DNA of 64,000 nucleotides from Bacillus sp. MM2020_1 (GTDB lineage Bacteria > Bacillota > Bacilli > Bacillales > Cytobacillaceae), in contig JAANMP010000004.1 in the NCBI GenBank assembly GCA_011250595.1, positions 1 through 64,000 on the forward strand. Reading direction: 5' to 3'. Below the pieces are notes generated by a model. The model saw nothing but the letters and a program-made list of their open reading frames with translations. It was not told the DNA's origin and made no database searches. A program made the translations under genes and the position numbers. Below are positions 26,700-34,671 of this stretch, piece after piece; the first letter of the stretch is position 1, and every line of letters begins with the position of its first letter.

Positions 26700-27214
26700 T
26701 TATAGCCAAAGAACTATTACTGGAGCAATTATTAGAGGCTCGCGAATATAGAGCTGCTCATCAGAAGGAATTAATGGAGAAATATAGGTTCCCTTTAGTA
26801 TCGTTCACAGTCAATATGCCAGGTCCAGTCAAGAAAACACATGAGAGCAGCATTATTTTTGAAGAGGGCTGCCATGCAATAGTGAAAAAACTAAAAAAGG
26901 CCGGCTTCTGTATGGAGTATTTTGGAACCAATATGCCGATTACGGGATATGAGGCATATTTTGTTGTAAAAATAGATGAACGGTCTTTAAAAGCTTATAT
27001 GCTTGAGATTGAGAGCGAACATCCGCTAGGGCGACTGTTTGATCTTGATGTAATCGGATCGGATGGAGTACCCATTTCCAGGGAGGACTTTGGTCATTTA
27101 AAACGGAAATGCCTGCTCTGTGATGAGGATGCTCATAGCTGCGGCCGGAGCAGAAAGCATCCATTAGAGGCGCTGACGCAAAAGATTCAAAGTATGGTAG
27201 ATTCTTATATATAA
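26696..27214 (+). CDS. citX: Holo-citrate lyase synthase (phosphoribosyl-dephospho-CoA transferase)
   Basis: 172 residues. ATG 26696 overlaps the citF stop by four bases (ATGA) and has GAAGGA at a good distance, so it is preferred to the TTG at 26690. Motifs HPLGRLFDLDVIG, SRED and KCLLCDEDAHSCGRSRKH are those of CitX, which attaches the prosthetic group to CitD. Last gene of the operon before a hairpin. Confidence 0.94.
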   Translation: MIIAKELLLEQLLEAREYRAAHQKELMEKYRFPLVSFTVNMPGPVKKTHESSIIFEEGCHAIVKKLKKAGFCMEYFGTNMPITGYEAYFVVKIDERSLKAYMLEIESEHPLGRLFDLDVIGSDGVPISREDFGHLKRKCLLCDEDAHSCGRSRKHPLEALTQKIQSMVDSYI

Positions 27215-27221
27215 ATAATAG

Positions 27222-27289
27222 GGCCAAACTACGATAAGCTTTCTGTGTAAACTACAGGTAGTTTACCCGAGTTTGGTCATTCTTTTTTT
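27222..27289 (+). terminator. Terminator after citX
   Basis: An outer GGCCAAACT/AGTTTGGTC stem encloses an inner GTAAACTAC/GTAGTTTAC hairpin, followed by seven T. It separates citX from citG. Confidence 0.75.
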
Positions 27290-27324
27290 GTGAATTTGGA
27301 TGAATAGAAGGAGAGACGTGGAAC

Positions 27325-28182
27325 ATGGCAGAACAGTGGATTCAAACTATTTCACAAAAAGCGCTGCTTGCTTTACTTTATGAGGTTTCTGCTAGTCCTA
27401 AACCAGGGCTTGTAGACAGATTTAACCAGGGAGCACATCAGGATATGGACTTCTTTACATTTATGGCTAGCAGTGCTGCACTGAGTAATTACTTCAATGA
27501 TTGTGTCACGGAGGGAATAAAATACTCAAAAGACCCAAAGCAATTGTTCCAAGCCTTAAGAAGCATTGGCATTGAAGCAGAAAAAGCAATGTTTGCAGCA
27601 ACCAACAACGTTAATACCCATAAAGGTCTAATTTTTTCATTAGGAATCATCTGCGCTGCTGCTTCTTGCTGCATGATGGAAAGTCAAAATAAAATTGTTG
27701 ATACCGAAAAAATCTGCACAAAAGTTTCCAAGATGACGCGGGGGTTATGTTTAAGGGAACTAACTCTCTTGAAAAAGACGGTAAACCTAACTTATGGGGA
27801 AAAACTTTATGTGAATTATGGGCTTAAAGGTATACGTGGAGAAGTCGAGAATGGATTCCCAACGGTGCGAAATTACTCTCTTCCTGTGCTAAAGAAGCTA
27901 AAAAGTTTGAATAATATATCTATTAATGACATTTATGTACAAACACTCTTTCATTTAATGGCAGTAAATGAAGATACAAATATAGTTGCAAGACATAATT
28001 TAGAAACCTTGGAACGTGTTCATCTTTATGCCCAACGGGTATTGGATGCTGGAGGTATGCTAACACAAGAAGGTGTGCAGATGATTGATAAATTGGACCA
28101 AGAATTCATTCGTAGAAATATAAGTCCTGGAGGATCAGCAGATCTTTTGGCGGTAACCATCATGTTTGATCTTCTCTCATAG
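27325..28182 (+). CDS. citG: Triphosphoribosyl-dephospho-CoA synthase
   Basis: 285 residues with CitG signatures: SPKPGLVDRFNQGAHQDMDF, NNVNTHKGLIFSLG, RGEVENGFPTV, EDTNIVARH and SPGGSADLLAVT. It makes the prosthetic-group precursor for CitX to transfer. It has its own GAAGGAGAG site and stands 110 bases after citX across a terminator, so it may be partly independent. Confidence 0.95.
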   Translation: MAEQWIQTISQKALLALLYEVSASPKPGLVDRFNQGAHQDMDFFTFMASSAALSNYFNDCVTEGIKYSKDPKQLFQALRSIGIEAEKAMFAATNNVNTHKGLIFSLGIICAAASCCMMESQNKIVDTEKICTKVSKMTRGLCLRELTLLKKTVNLTYGEKLYVNYGLKGIRGEVENGFPTVRNYSLPVLKKLKSLNNISINDIYVQTLFHLMAVNEDTNIVARHNLETLERVHLYAQRVLDAGGMLTQEGVQMIDKLDQEFIRRNISPGGSADLLAVTIMFDLLS

Positions 28183-28322
28183 TAGACTTGTGTCGTTTTT
28201 CCCATACCCTTTTTTGATGGATTTTGATAAAAAGACGATATTTTAATTTATGATGTCATCATATTACAATTTAAATGTAAGGGTTAACAACATGGTTACC
28301 TGCTTAGAGAGGAGTATGGAGA

Positions 28323-28613
28323 ATGGCAAAATACAAGTTAGGGGTATTATATGGGGATGGGATAGGACCAGAGATTGTTAAGTCCTCTGTTGAAGTTCTA
28401 AAAGCTACTACTTCAAAGGTAGCAAATGGATCCGAATTTGAATATGTGGAACTTCCAATGGGTTGGGAAGGGATTAAGAAGTACAATGATCCTGTACCTG
28501 AAATTACAAAAAAGGGTTTAGAAGAAACAAATGGCTGGTTGATGGCGCCACATGATTCAGCTGCATACCCAGATGAGCTTCTATCAATGTTTCCGGACAT
28601 AAATATGGATTAG
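28323..28613 (+). pseudogene. Isocitrate/isopropylmalate dehydrogenase-type, N-terminal fragment
   Basis: 96 residues match the start of the IDH/IPMDH/tartrate dehydrogenase superfamily (LGVLYGDGIGPEIVKSSVEVL, YNDPVPEITKKGLEETNGWLMAPHDSAA). Family proteins have about 350-400 residues; here a stop follows and unrelated glutamate decarboxylase sequence begins within 30 bases. A deletion joined two genes. An AGAGAGGAG site upstream shows the original gene start is intact, and its position after citG suggests it once belonged with citrate metabolism. Confidence 0.8.
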
Positions 28614-28614
28614 T

Positions 28615-29013
28615 CTACCTTGGGCTGGGGGGTACTATGAGGTGCAAAAGACCTCTCAGACAGTCGCCCATTTTCTTAGCAAGGCAATTCAGGAGATGGA
28701 ACCGTTCGAACTTTTGTCCGATGGTTCGGATATTCCGGTTTTCGCTTGGCGGCTGAAAGATGGATACACATCAAACTGGAATCTTTATGACTTGTCTCGA
28801 CAATTGCGTGTGTTCGGCTGGCAAGTGCCCGCCTTTCCATTGCCGCCAGATATGGAAGAGGTGACGATCATGCGCGTTGTGGTTCGGAACGGATTTTCCA
28901 TGGATCTCGCGCATTTGTTTTTGATGAACCTCAAACAGGCCGTTGCCTTTCTGGATTCCCTGGACGGCCCTATGCCGCATGATACGAAATGTGATAATGG
29001 GTTTCATCACTAA
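28615..29013 (+). pseudogene. Glutamate decarboxylase, C-terminal fragment
   Basis: About 125 residues match the C-terminal domain of GadA/GadB: YYEVQKTSQTVAHFLSKAI, SDIPVFAWRLKD, YTSNWNLYDLSRQLRVFGWQVPAFPLP and MRVVVRNGFSMDLAHLFL. The pyridoxal-phosphate domain is missing. Its composition is richer in G+C than its surroundings, so it may have been acquired. No start codon with a ribosome site belongs to it. Confidence 0.8.
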
Positions 29014-29068
29014 GAGGGGGTCAGACCTGGTCAGATTTCCACTCAGTTTGGATTGAATTATCACAAGC

Positions 29069-29108
29069 AAGCCCTATCCAATAACCAGTTGGATAGGGCT
29101 TTTTATTA
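29069..29108 (+). terminator. Terminator after the decarboxylase fragment
   Basis: AAGCCCTATCCA/TGGATAGGGCTT stem with TTTTATTATT after it; a strong rho-independent terminator that survived the gene decay. Confidence 0.9.
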
Positions 29109-29143
29109 TTTGATATTTCATATAAGAAACATAAGAGAGCCCT

Positions 29144-29260
29144 CATAACAATTGAAATTGCTTAATTTTGTGGATAATCAATTCATCTTTCTCCTTTAAT
29201 AGGATGATTAGTTGCGCTCGGTTTTTAATAACCAGCTTTTCGAATATATCTACAAATCTG
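29144..29260 (-). pseudogene. Possible LuxR-type HTH C-terminal remnant
   Basis: The minus strand reads SRFVDIFEKLVIKNRAQLII and on to a stop at 29144. The FVDIFEKLxxKNRAQLI pattern is that of the last helices of LuxR-type DNA-binding domains. No start or upstream domain is present. The evidence is a short match only. Confidence 0.35.
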
Positions 29261-29280
29261 GAATAAAAATGTGCAACGCC

Positions 29281-30075
29281 CTATTTATTTCCTTTGAAAT
29301 CAAAACTACCTTTAATTGCAGGAGTTACTCCAGTGTAAGTCGACTCAATTCCTTCAAAATTCAACTGGACTTTTTCGAACGTATTGTTAAAGTTATAGTT
29401 TGTGAAATAAACATTATCTAGCTCAATCGTGAGAATAGGAGTTGGAGCTGCGCCACGTGATACGAACACGATCTTGGCACCCCTTACATGGTTCCCTTTC
29501 AACATATTCTGAAATATTGGAATCGAAGAGGCATCGTAGCTTTTCTTGACCACAAACTCATTGATTTGCGGTTTCCCTGCACCAGCACCGCCGCCGCCTG
29601 TACTTTGTAATAATACAGAAGCATCAAATTGAACTCCTGTTAGCGCAATCCAATCTTCATAATTTTTAACTGTCGACTCACCTTTGATGCTGTCTAACCA
29701 CAAATAAACATCATAATCAAGAGCAGCAGATCCGTCACCCGAAGGAACCGAAACTCCTTTTGGACCCTGAGGACCTTGAGGACCCGTAGCACCAGTATCT
29801 CCTTTTGGACCCTGTGGACCTGCAGGGCCTGTTGCACCAGTGTCACCTTTCGGACCGACTTGATTCCAAGATATTTTTACTTCATTATTGCTACAAGCTT
29901 TGTTTTCATCGACCATTTTGATTGTGCCAGAGCTATTGTTCACACAAGCATAATAGGTAACATTATTTTCCTGTGCCCAAGCACTTGAAACACCAAAAAT
30001 TGCAGCCATTACCAAAACACCAATCATTCCACCCTTTGCAATGGAATGGTTTAAAAACTTCTTAATTTTTACCAT
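29281..30075 (-). CDS. Secreted collagen-like repeat protein with Hcp-type domain
   Basis: 264 residues. A signal peptide ends near residue 35 (VLVMAAIFGVSSAWAQ). Residues 40-72 (YYACVNNSSGTIKMV...) form the small module often seen before bacterial collagen repeats. Residues 74-107 are Gly-X-Y triplets (GPKGDTGATGPAGPQGPKGD). Residues 120-262 resemble the Hcp tube-protein family (VYLWLDSIKGEST, FVVKKSYDASSIPIFQNML, GNHVRGAKIVFVSRG, LTIELDNVYFTNYNF). A type VI system is not expected in a Gram-positive, so a secreted or surface role is likely. AAAGGGGG precedes the ATG. Confidence 0.8.
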   Translation of the reverse strand: MVKIKKFLNHSIAKGGMIGVLVMAAIFGVSSAWAQENNVTYYACVNNSSGTIKMVDENKACSNNEVKISWNQVGPKGDTGATGPAGPQGPKGDTGATGPQGPQGPKGVSVPSGDGSAALDYDVYLWLDSIKGESTVKNYEDWIALTGVQFDASVLLQSTGGGGAGAGKPQINEFVVKKSYDASSIPIFQNMLKGNHVRGAKIVFVSRGAAPTPILTIELDNVYFTNYNFNNTFEKVQLNFEGIESTYTGVTPAIKGSFDFKGNK

Positions 30076-30227
30076 AACGTTCCCCCTTTAATGGAAATAT
30101 AATGATTCTACAATATATAAGAGATGCCAAGCTTTCCTTATTTAGAACGAACTAAAATAGAAAAGAATGATTTAAGTTTAATTAGGAATTAGATCAAAGG
30201 GGAATGAATGGTAAAAAACTACCGGTT

Positions 30228-30268
30228 AAACAGGGCGGTGAACCTTATTATAAGTAAATGAAGTTTTT
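30228..30268. repeat. Dispersed GGTGAACC palindrome, partial copy
   Basis: GGCGGTGAACCTTATTATAAGTAAATGAAG resembles the full copy at 35803-35850. Part of the 400-base non-coding stretch before 30480, which otherwise holds only the GGTGCCTGACCCC hairpin. Confidence 0.45.
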
Positions 30269-30305
30269 AGGGAAACAGAACAACACCAATCCATATTGGA
30301 AAATA

Positions 30306-30357
30306 GGTGCCTGACCCCCGATACGCTAAAGATTTAACACGCTGGGGGTCAGGCACC
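30306..30357. repeat. GGTGCCTGACCCC dispersed hairpin, copy 1
   Basis: GGTGCCTGACCCCC and its complement flank a variable centre with CGCTAAAGATTTAACACG, itself pairable. This is a widespread dispersed hairpin type in some Bacillaceae. Confidence 0.9.
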
Positions 30358-30479
30358 ACTTTTCATAAAACACCCAGCTACTGCTATCAATTATAAATCC
30401 TATAAAATAGAAAATGATTATCGCTCTACTATTACCATGAAGTGATATACTAGAAATAAATAAAATGGAGGTGTTAAAA

Positions 30480-30743
30480 GTGAAATGGGAACAAGTTCGT
30501 GAACAATTTCCGGAACAATGGGTACTTGTCGAAGCCATCTCTGCATACTCAAGAAATTCAATTCGCTATCTTGAAGAGCTATCCGTCATATCAAATTTCC
30601 CCGAATCAACTTTTGCTTGGAAAGAATACAAAAAACTACATTTAGCTGACCCTTCTCGTGAATACTATATTTTCCATACGGACCATGAAACAATTGAAGT
30701 AAAAGAACAGAAATTTATTGGAGTAAGGAGACGAACCCAGTGA
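30480..30743 (+). CDS. Hypothetical protein paired with the retropepsin-like gene
   Basis: 87 residues from the GTG at 30480, six bases after TGGAGGTG; the ATG at 30465 would lie on the ribosome site. The sequence (WEQVREQFPEQWVLVEAI, REYYIFHTDHETIEVKEQKF) is that of a short soluble protein with no signal. Its end overlaps the start of the protease-like gene by four bases, so the pair is translated together. The function is unknown. Confidence 0.8.
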   Translation: MKWEQVREQFPEQWVLVEAISAYSRNSIRYLEELSVISNFPESTFAWKEYKKLHLADPSREYYIFHTDHETIEVKEQKFIGVRRRTQ

Positions 30744-31126
30744 AAATTCACATGGAAGATGGGTTGCCGATAGTTTCTGTTTCACTTGGATATAAAGGGA
30801 AAATAATAATTTTGGATGATGTGCTTTTGGATACAGGTTGTTCAAATACAATCTTTGATACAGATGAAGTTGAAGGAGTAGGTTTAATCATAGACCGCAA
30901 AAATGGCAGTCCTAGAAGGATGTATGGAGTCGGCGGTGAAAGTGAATTGTGCTATGAACAAAACGTCAAAGAGATGGAAATAGATAATTTCCGTTTGGAT
31001 TCCTTCCAACTACAATTAGGAATAACAAAAGAGACTTACGGGTTTAACGGAATCCTTGGTGTTGATTTTATGATTAAGTCGGGTCTAGTCATTGATTTTA
31101 ATGAAAAAGCAGTGTTTAGAAAGTAG
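30740..31126 (+). CDS. Retropepsin-like aspartyl protease family protein
   Basis: 128 residues from a GTG start coupled to the upstream gene. The active-site motif LLDTGCSNTIFD (Asp-Thr-Gly) and the hydrophobic ILGVDFM segment identify the single-domain, dimer-forming retropepsin-like family. The protein is cytosolic, with no membrane segment. The natural substrate is unknown; the small partner upstream could be a substrate or regulator (inference). Confidence 0.85.
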   Translation: MKIHMEDGLPIVSVSLGYKGKIIILDDVLLDTGCSNTIFDTDEVEGVGLIIDRKNGSPRRMYGVGGESELCYEQNVKEMEIDNFRLDSFQLQLGITKETYGFNGILGVDFMIKSGLVIDFNEKAVFRK

Positions 31127-31156
31127 AGAACCCATAAACGTCCTCATATAGAAAAA

Positions 31157-31188
31157 ACTCATTTAGATACGTTACGGTGAACCGTAAA
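31157..31188. repeat. Dispersed GGTGAACC palindrome, half copy
   Basis: ACTCATTTAGATACGTTACGGTGAACCGTAAAA matches the left half of the copy at 35803-35850; it runs straight into a GGTGCCTGACCCC hairpin. Confidence 0.55.
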
Positions 31189-31191
31189 ATA

Positions 31192-31243
31192 GGTGCCTGA
31201 CCCCCGATGCGTTAAAGCTTTAACACGCTGGGGGTCAGGCACC
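31192..31243. repeat. GGTGCCTGACCCC dispersed hairpin, copy 2
   Basis: Same 52-base layout as copy 1, with centre GATGCGTTAAAGCTTTAACACG. It lies in the non-coding stretch 31127-31573. Confidence 0.9.
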
Positions 31244-31337
31244 ACTTTTTAAATGGCAATTAGGTCAAGACTTAAAAGTAACCTAAGAAAGACAAACACC
31301 TTCACACAAAAAAAGGGTAAAAAATCACCCAAAATGC

Positions 31338-31376
31338 AAAAAACGCCTCCAAAAATCACTTTTGGGGGTGTTTTTA
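31338..31376. terminator. Terminator-like hairpin
   Basis: AAAAACGCCTCCAAAA pairs with TTTTGGGGGTGTTTTT around ATCAC. T-runs on both strands make it a possible bidirectional terminator. No intact gene ends here. Confidence 0.6.
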
Positions 31377-31573
31377 TGACGTTTCGCGCTAAAATTGCCC
31401 TCAAAAGTGAAAAATAGTGATTCGCACTACCCTGCCAATCTCGATAATGTAGAAGTATGAAGAAGATGGATTTCACCTCTAAGCCCTCGCAAAGGACATA
31501 CTGATGAAAAGGTGTCATTAAATATTCACAATCTAATGAAAAACATATGACCATTTTCTTCATTTATTTATAA

Positions 31574-32188
31574 ATGAATCCCATTCCAGGTGCGGAATTG
31601 GAAGAGATGATATTTGGTGATTTACCTGAGGAATGGATCGATACACTTTATGAGATAATGGAGGAAAACCATAGCTCTGAGCCTTTTTTTCAGCCATTTA
31701 CGCCTCTTTTTTCAAAAGAAACCTTGCAGCAATCTTTACCAAGAAGTGAACCGGAATTTATTGATGGTATTTATACCTTCAAGGTTTCATTTACCAATGA
31801 AATATGGCGGGATGTTGTTTTATCCGGCATCCATACGATGGATGATTTACACAGTATTATTCTTGAGGCGTTCAACTTTGATGATGATCATCTCTATTCA
31901 TTTTATATGGATGGAAAGAAGTGGTCGAATGATTGTATAACTTCACCAAATGATAGCTTTGGTCATCCCAATGCGGCTGAAGTGGAAATTGGCGAAATAG
32001 GGTTAAAACCGAAGCAGCAGTTCTTATATTTGTTTGATTATGGGGACGAGTGGACCTTTTCTGTCGAATTGGATCATATTGAGGAGATGGATTCGACACC
32101 AATTGAGCCATATGTAAAGGCCAAAAATGGAGAGGCTCCCCTTCAATACGAATATGACGAAGATTATGAGGATGATGAAGATTATTAA
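31574..32188 (+). CDS. pRiA4b ORF-3-like (TnpR-type) domain protein, possibly truncated
   Basis: 204 residues. From about residue 65 the sequence fits the plasmid pRiA4b ORF-3/IS1096 TnpR-like domain: YTFKVSF, IWRDVVLSGIHTMDDLHSII, FYMDG, FLYLFDYGDEWTFSVELD. The acidic tail (DEDYEDDEDY) is usual. No ribosome site precedes the ATG and a stop stands just before it, so an N-terminal part may have been lost. The function of the family is unknown. Confidence 0.7.
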   Translation: MNPIPGAELEEMIFGDLPEEWIDTLYEIMEENHSSEPFFQPFTPLFSKETLQQSLPRSEPEFIDGIYTFKVSFTNEIWRDVVLSGIHTMDDLHSIILEAFNFDDDHLYSFYMDGKKWSNDCITSPNDSFGHPNAAEVEIGEIGLKPKQQFLYLFDYGDEWTFSVELDHIEEMDSTPIEPYVKAKNGEAPLQYEYDEDYEDDEDY

Positions 32189-32290
32189 ATGGGTACGTCT
32201 TATAACTAATTTTTCAGTGCCTTACACCCGATACATTCGGATTAGCTGGATGGATCAGAAATTATCTTTGATGGCATCATCACAGAAAAA

Positions 32291-32318
32291 GGTGCCTGAC
32301 CACTAGGGGTCAGGCACC
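32291..32318. repeat. GGTGCCTGACC hairpin, short copy 3
   Basis: Compact version: GGTGCCTGACC, a six-base loop, then GGGGTCAGGCACC, flanked by A- and T-runs. Placed between two converging genes, it may serve as their terminator. Confidence 0.85.
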
Positions 32319-32336
32319 TTTTTCGATCTTTCAAGT

Positions 32337-33893
32337 TTATATAGCTTTAGTCGTCCATGATTCTACGTCCCAAATATCTGTTACCACGTCTTGGTAAAAC
32401 TCAGGTTCATGAGAGATAAGGAGCATGCTTCCCTTATACGATTTCAAAGCTCGTTTAAGCTCAGCTTTTGCATCTATATCCAAATGGTTGGTTGGCTCAT
32501 CGAAAACAAGAATATTGCTTTCTTGGTTAAGGAGTTTACATAAGCGGACTTTCGCTTGCTCACCACCACTTAAAACCGATATTTTACTTTCAATGTGTTT
32601 TCTAGTTAATCCACATCTTGCAAGAGCAGCGCGAACCTGTCCTTGGCTTAAATGAGGAAACTCATTCCATATTTCTTCGATGCAAGTATTTTGATTTTCT
32701 GTTTTCACTTCTTGTTCAAAATAGCCAATATACTGGTGTTCACCGCGTTCAAGTGTACCAGAAAGAGATCTTATTTCTCCAAGCATGCTACGAAGGAGTG
32801 TCGTCTTTCCGATTCCATTCGCGCCAACTAAGGCGACTTTTTGTCCACGCTCTATATAAAGATTTAACGGTTTTGAAAGTGGCTCTTCGTACCCAATGAC
32901 AAATTCTTTCGTCTCAAAAATTAATTTACCTGAGGTTCTTGATTCTTTAAAGTTGAAATCAGGTTTTGGTCGTTCCTGTGCAATCTCAATAACGTTCATT
33001 TTATCGAGTTTTTTCTGTCTGGACATTGCCAGACTGCTAGTAGATGCCCTTGCTTTATTACGGGCTACAAAATCCTTTAAACTAGAAATCTCTGATTGTT
33101 GTCTCTTAAAAGCAGCTTCAACTTGTATTTTTTTAGCTTCATAGACAATAAGGAAATTGTTGTAATCACCGACGTAGCGATTTAATTCTTGATTTTCTAA
33201 ATGGTAGATGACATTTACCACGCTATTAAGAAATGGCATATCATGTGAAATCAATAAAAAAGCATTCTCGTATTCTTGCAAGTAACGTCTTAACCACTCA
33301 ATATGTTGTTCGTCTAAATAGTTTGTAGGCTCATCTAAAAGAAGAATATCTGGCTTCTCGAGTAAAAGCTTGGCTAATAAAACCTTTGTTCTTTGCCCGC
33401 CGCTTAAATCATGAACATCTTTTTCTAATCCTACATCATCAAGACCAAGTCCACGTGCCACTTCTTCTACTTTAGAATCAATAATATAAAAATCATTATT
33501 TGTTAATATTTCTTGTAATGTACCGACTTCATCTAACAACTTTTCCATTTCTTCAGGTGTAACGTCCGATAATTTTTCATAAATCGTATTAATATTCGTT
33601 TCGACGTCAAAGAGGTATTGAAAAGCCGTATTTAGTACGTCACGGATTGTCATTCCTTGTTGTAAAGCAGTATGTTGATCAAGATAACCGACTCGTTGAT
33701 GCTTTGCCCACTCTACTTTTCCATCATCAGGCTGAAGTTGTCCTGTAATGATATTCATAAACGTCGATTTACCTTCACCGTTTGCCCCAATTAAAGCGAT
33801 ATGTTCTCCTTTTAATAAGCGGAAGGAAACATTATTAAAAATAGTCCGATCACCAAAGCCGTGGTTTAAGTCTTTAACCGTTAATATACTCAT
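32337..33893 (-). CDS. ABC-F family ATPase (YbiT/YkpA-like)
   Basis: 518 residues with two ABC domains and no membrane segment. First: GANGEGKST, LSGGQRTKV, LLDEPTNYLD. Second: GANGIGKTT, LSGGEQAKV, VFDEPTNHLD. A charged linker lies between (KRQQSEISSLKDFVARNKARAS). ABC-F proteins act on the ribosome; the YbiT/YkpA subgroup is housekeeping, while other subgroups confer antibiotic protection. The short arm region favours the YbiT/YkpA type, but resistance cannot be excluded. No ribosome site stronger than GAGG upstream. Confidence 0.93.
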   Translation of the reverse strand: MSILTVKDLNHGFGDRTIFNNVSFRLLKGEHIALIGANGEGKSTFMNIITGQLQPDDGKVEWAKHQRVGYLDQHTALQQGMTIRDVLNTAFQYLFDVETNINTIYEKLSDVTPEEMEKLLDEVGTLQEILTNNDFYIIDSKVEEVARGLGLDDVGLEKDVHDLSGGQRTKVLLAKLLLEKPDILLLDEPTNYLDEQHIEWLRRYLQEYENAFLLISHDMPFLNSVVNVIYHLENQELNRYVGDYNNFLIVYEAKKIQVEAAFKRQQSEISSLKDFVARNKARASTSSLAMSRQKKLDKMNVIEIAQERPKPDFNFKESRTSGKLIFETKEFVIGYEEPLSKPLNLYIERGQKVALVGANGIGKTTLLRSMLGEIRSLSGTLERGEHQYIGYFEQEVKTENQNTCIEEIWNEFPHLSQGQVRAALARCGLTRKHIESKISVLSGGEQAKVRLCKLLNQESNILVFDEPTNHLDIDAKAELKRALKSYKGSMLLISHEPEFYQDVVTDIWDVESWTTKAI

Positions 33894-34048
33894 CTATTCA
33901 AACCTCATTTAAAATTCATTTTATTTTGTTTGGAAATACTTTTATATTTTCGTTCGCCAGTTGGTTAGAAGTTAATTTTTAACTATAACACAGATAGTGG
34001 AGTAGTTGAATGGTTTAAATTGGAGATGAGGGAACGGTTCAAAAAAAA

Positions 34049-34100
34049 GGTGCCTGACCTCCGATGCGTTAAAGTTTTAACTCACTGGGGGTCAGGCACC
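34049..34100. repeat. GGTGCCTGACC dispersed hairpin, copy 4
   Basis: GGTGCCTGACCTCCGATGCG, a central AAAGTTTT, then CACTGGGGGTCAGGCACC. Confidence 0.9.
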
Positions 34101-34262
34101 ATAGCCTTACAAATAAATAAGGAAAACTACATTTTAAAAGGGACTTTAACAATCGTTGAAATTTTCCAACTAATCGCTTCCTTTAGGTGAAGAAGAATTT
34201 ATTCTGACACCTAATTTCTTACATAATAGCATAAGTATATATTTATTTATTCCGGGAAAAAA

Positions 34263-34314
34263 GGTTCCTGACCCCCGATGCGTTAACACTTTAACACACT
34301 GGGGGTCAGGAACC
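34263..34314. repeat. GGTTCCTGACCCC dispersed hairpin, copy 5 (compensated variant)
   Basis: Both arms carry a matching change: GGTTCCTGACCCCC pairs with GGGGGTCAGGAACC. A compensatory pair of substitutions relative to the other copies suggests the stem is selected. Confidence 0.9.
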
Positions 34315-34321
34315 TTTTCCC

Positions 34322-34402
34322 ACAGTAGAAAGGCCTGGAATGATCTACGAGCATGATGATGTTCAGATATTAGTTAATGATTTTGCAAATCCGATGCAAT
34401 AA
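34322..34402 (+). pseudogene. Gene-end remnant homologous to 5228-5305
   Basis: Reads VERPGMIYEHDDVQILVNDF and ends ANPMQ-stop, diverged from the copy at 5228-5305 (minus strand). It directly follows a dispersed hairpin. Unknown family. Confidence 0.45.
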
Positions 34403-34671
34403 TTAGCTGGGAATGAAGACAAATCAATAGAACAAGTCTATGCCTATAAATTCAATCACAGGATTACCACCAGAGGCTCAATAAATTTAGTTAGACTGTA
34501 AAAATTGGAACATAAATGCACAAATACCGAGCGAACAATGACAGGCACGGAGTCTTATCGATTATATTATTGGAAGATAAAAATAGTAATTTATGTATAT
34601 TTTATTGTTACTTACTGTAAATTTCCTTAAACTAAAGGAGTGCCGGAATATATCGAGAGGGAGTCATCCAA

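Larger units (their letters stand above)
33894..34671. other. Long non-coding stretch rich in repeats
   Basis: 778 bases without a gene. It holds two GGTGCCTGACCCC-type hairpins (34049-34100 and 34263-34314) and a gene-end remnant (34322-34402). The rest is AT-rich, with a possible promoter for the following gene near 34600-34630. Confidence 0.8.

Noticed and set aside
31249..31563. 104-codon minus-strand frame in the gap before the pRiA4b-like gene
   Set aside because: It runs through a terminator-like hairpin, has no ribosome site and no protein-like pattern.
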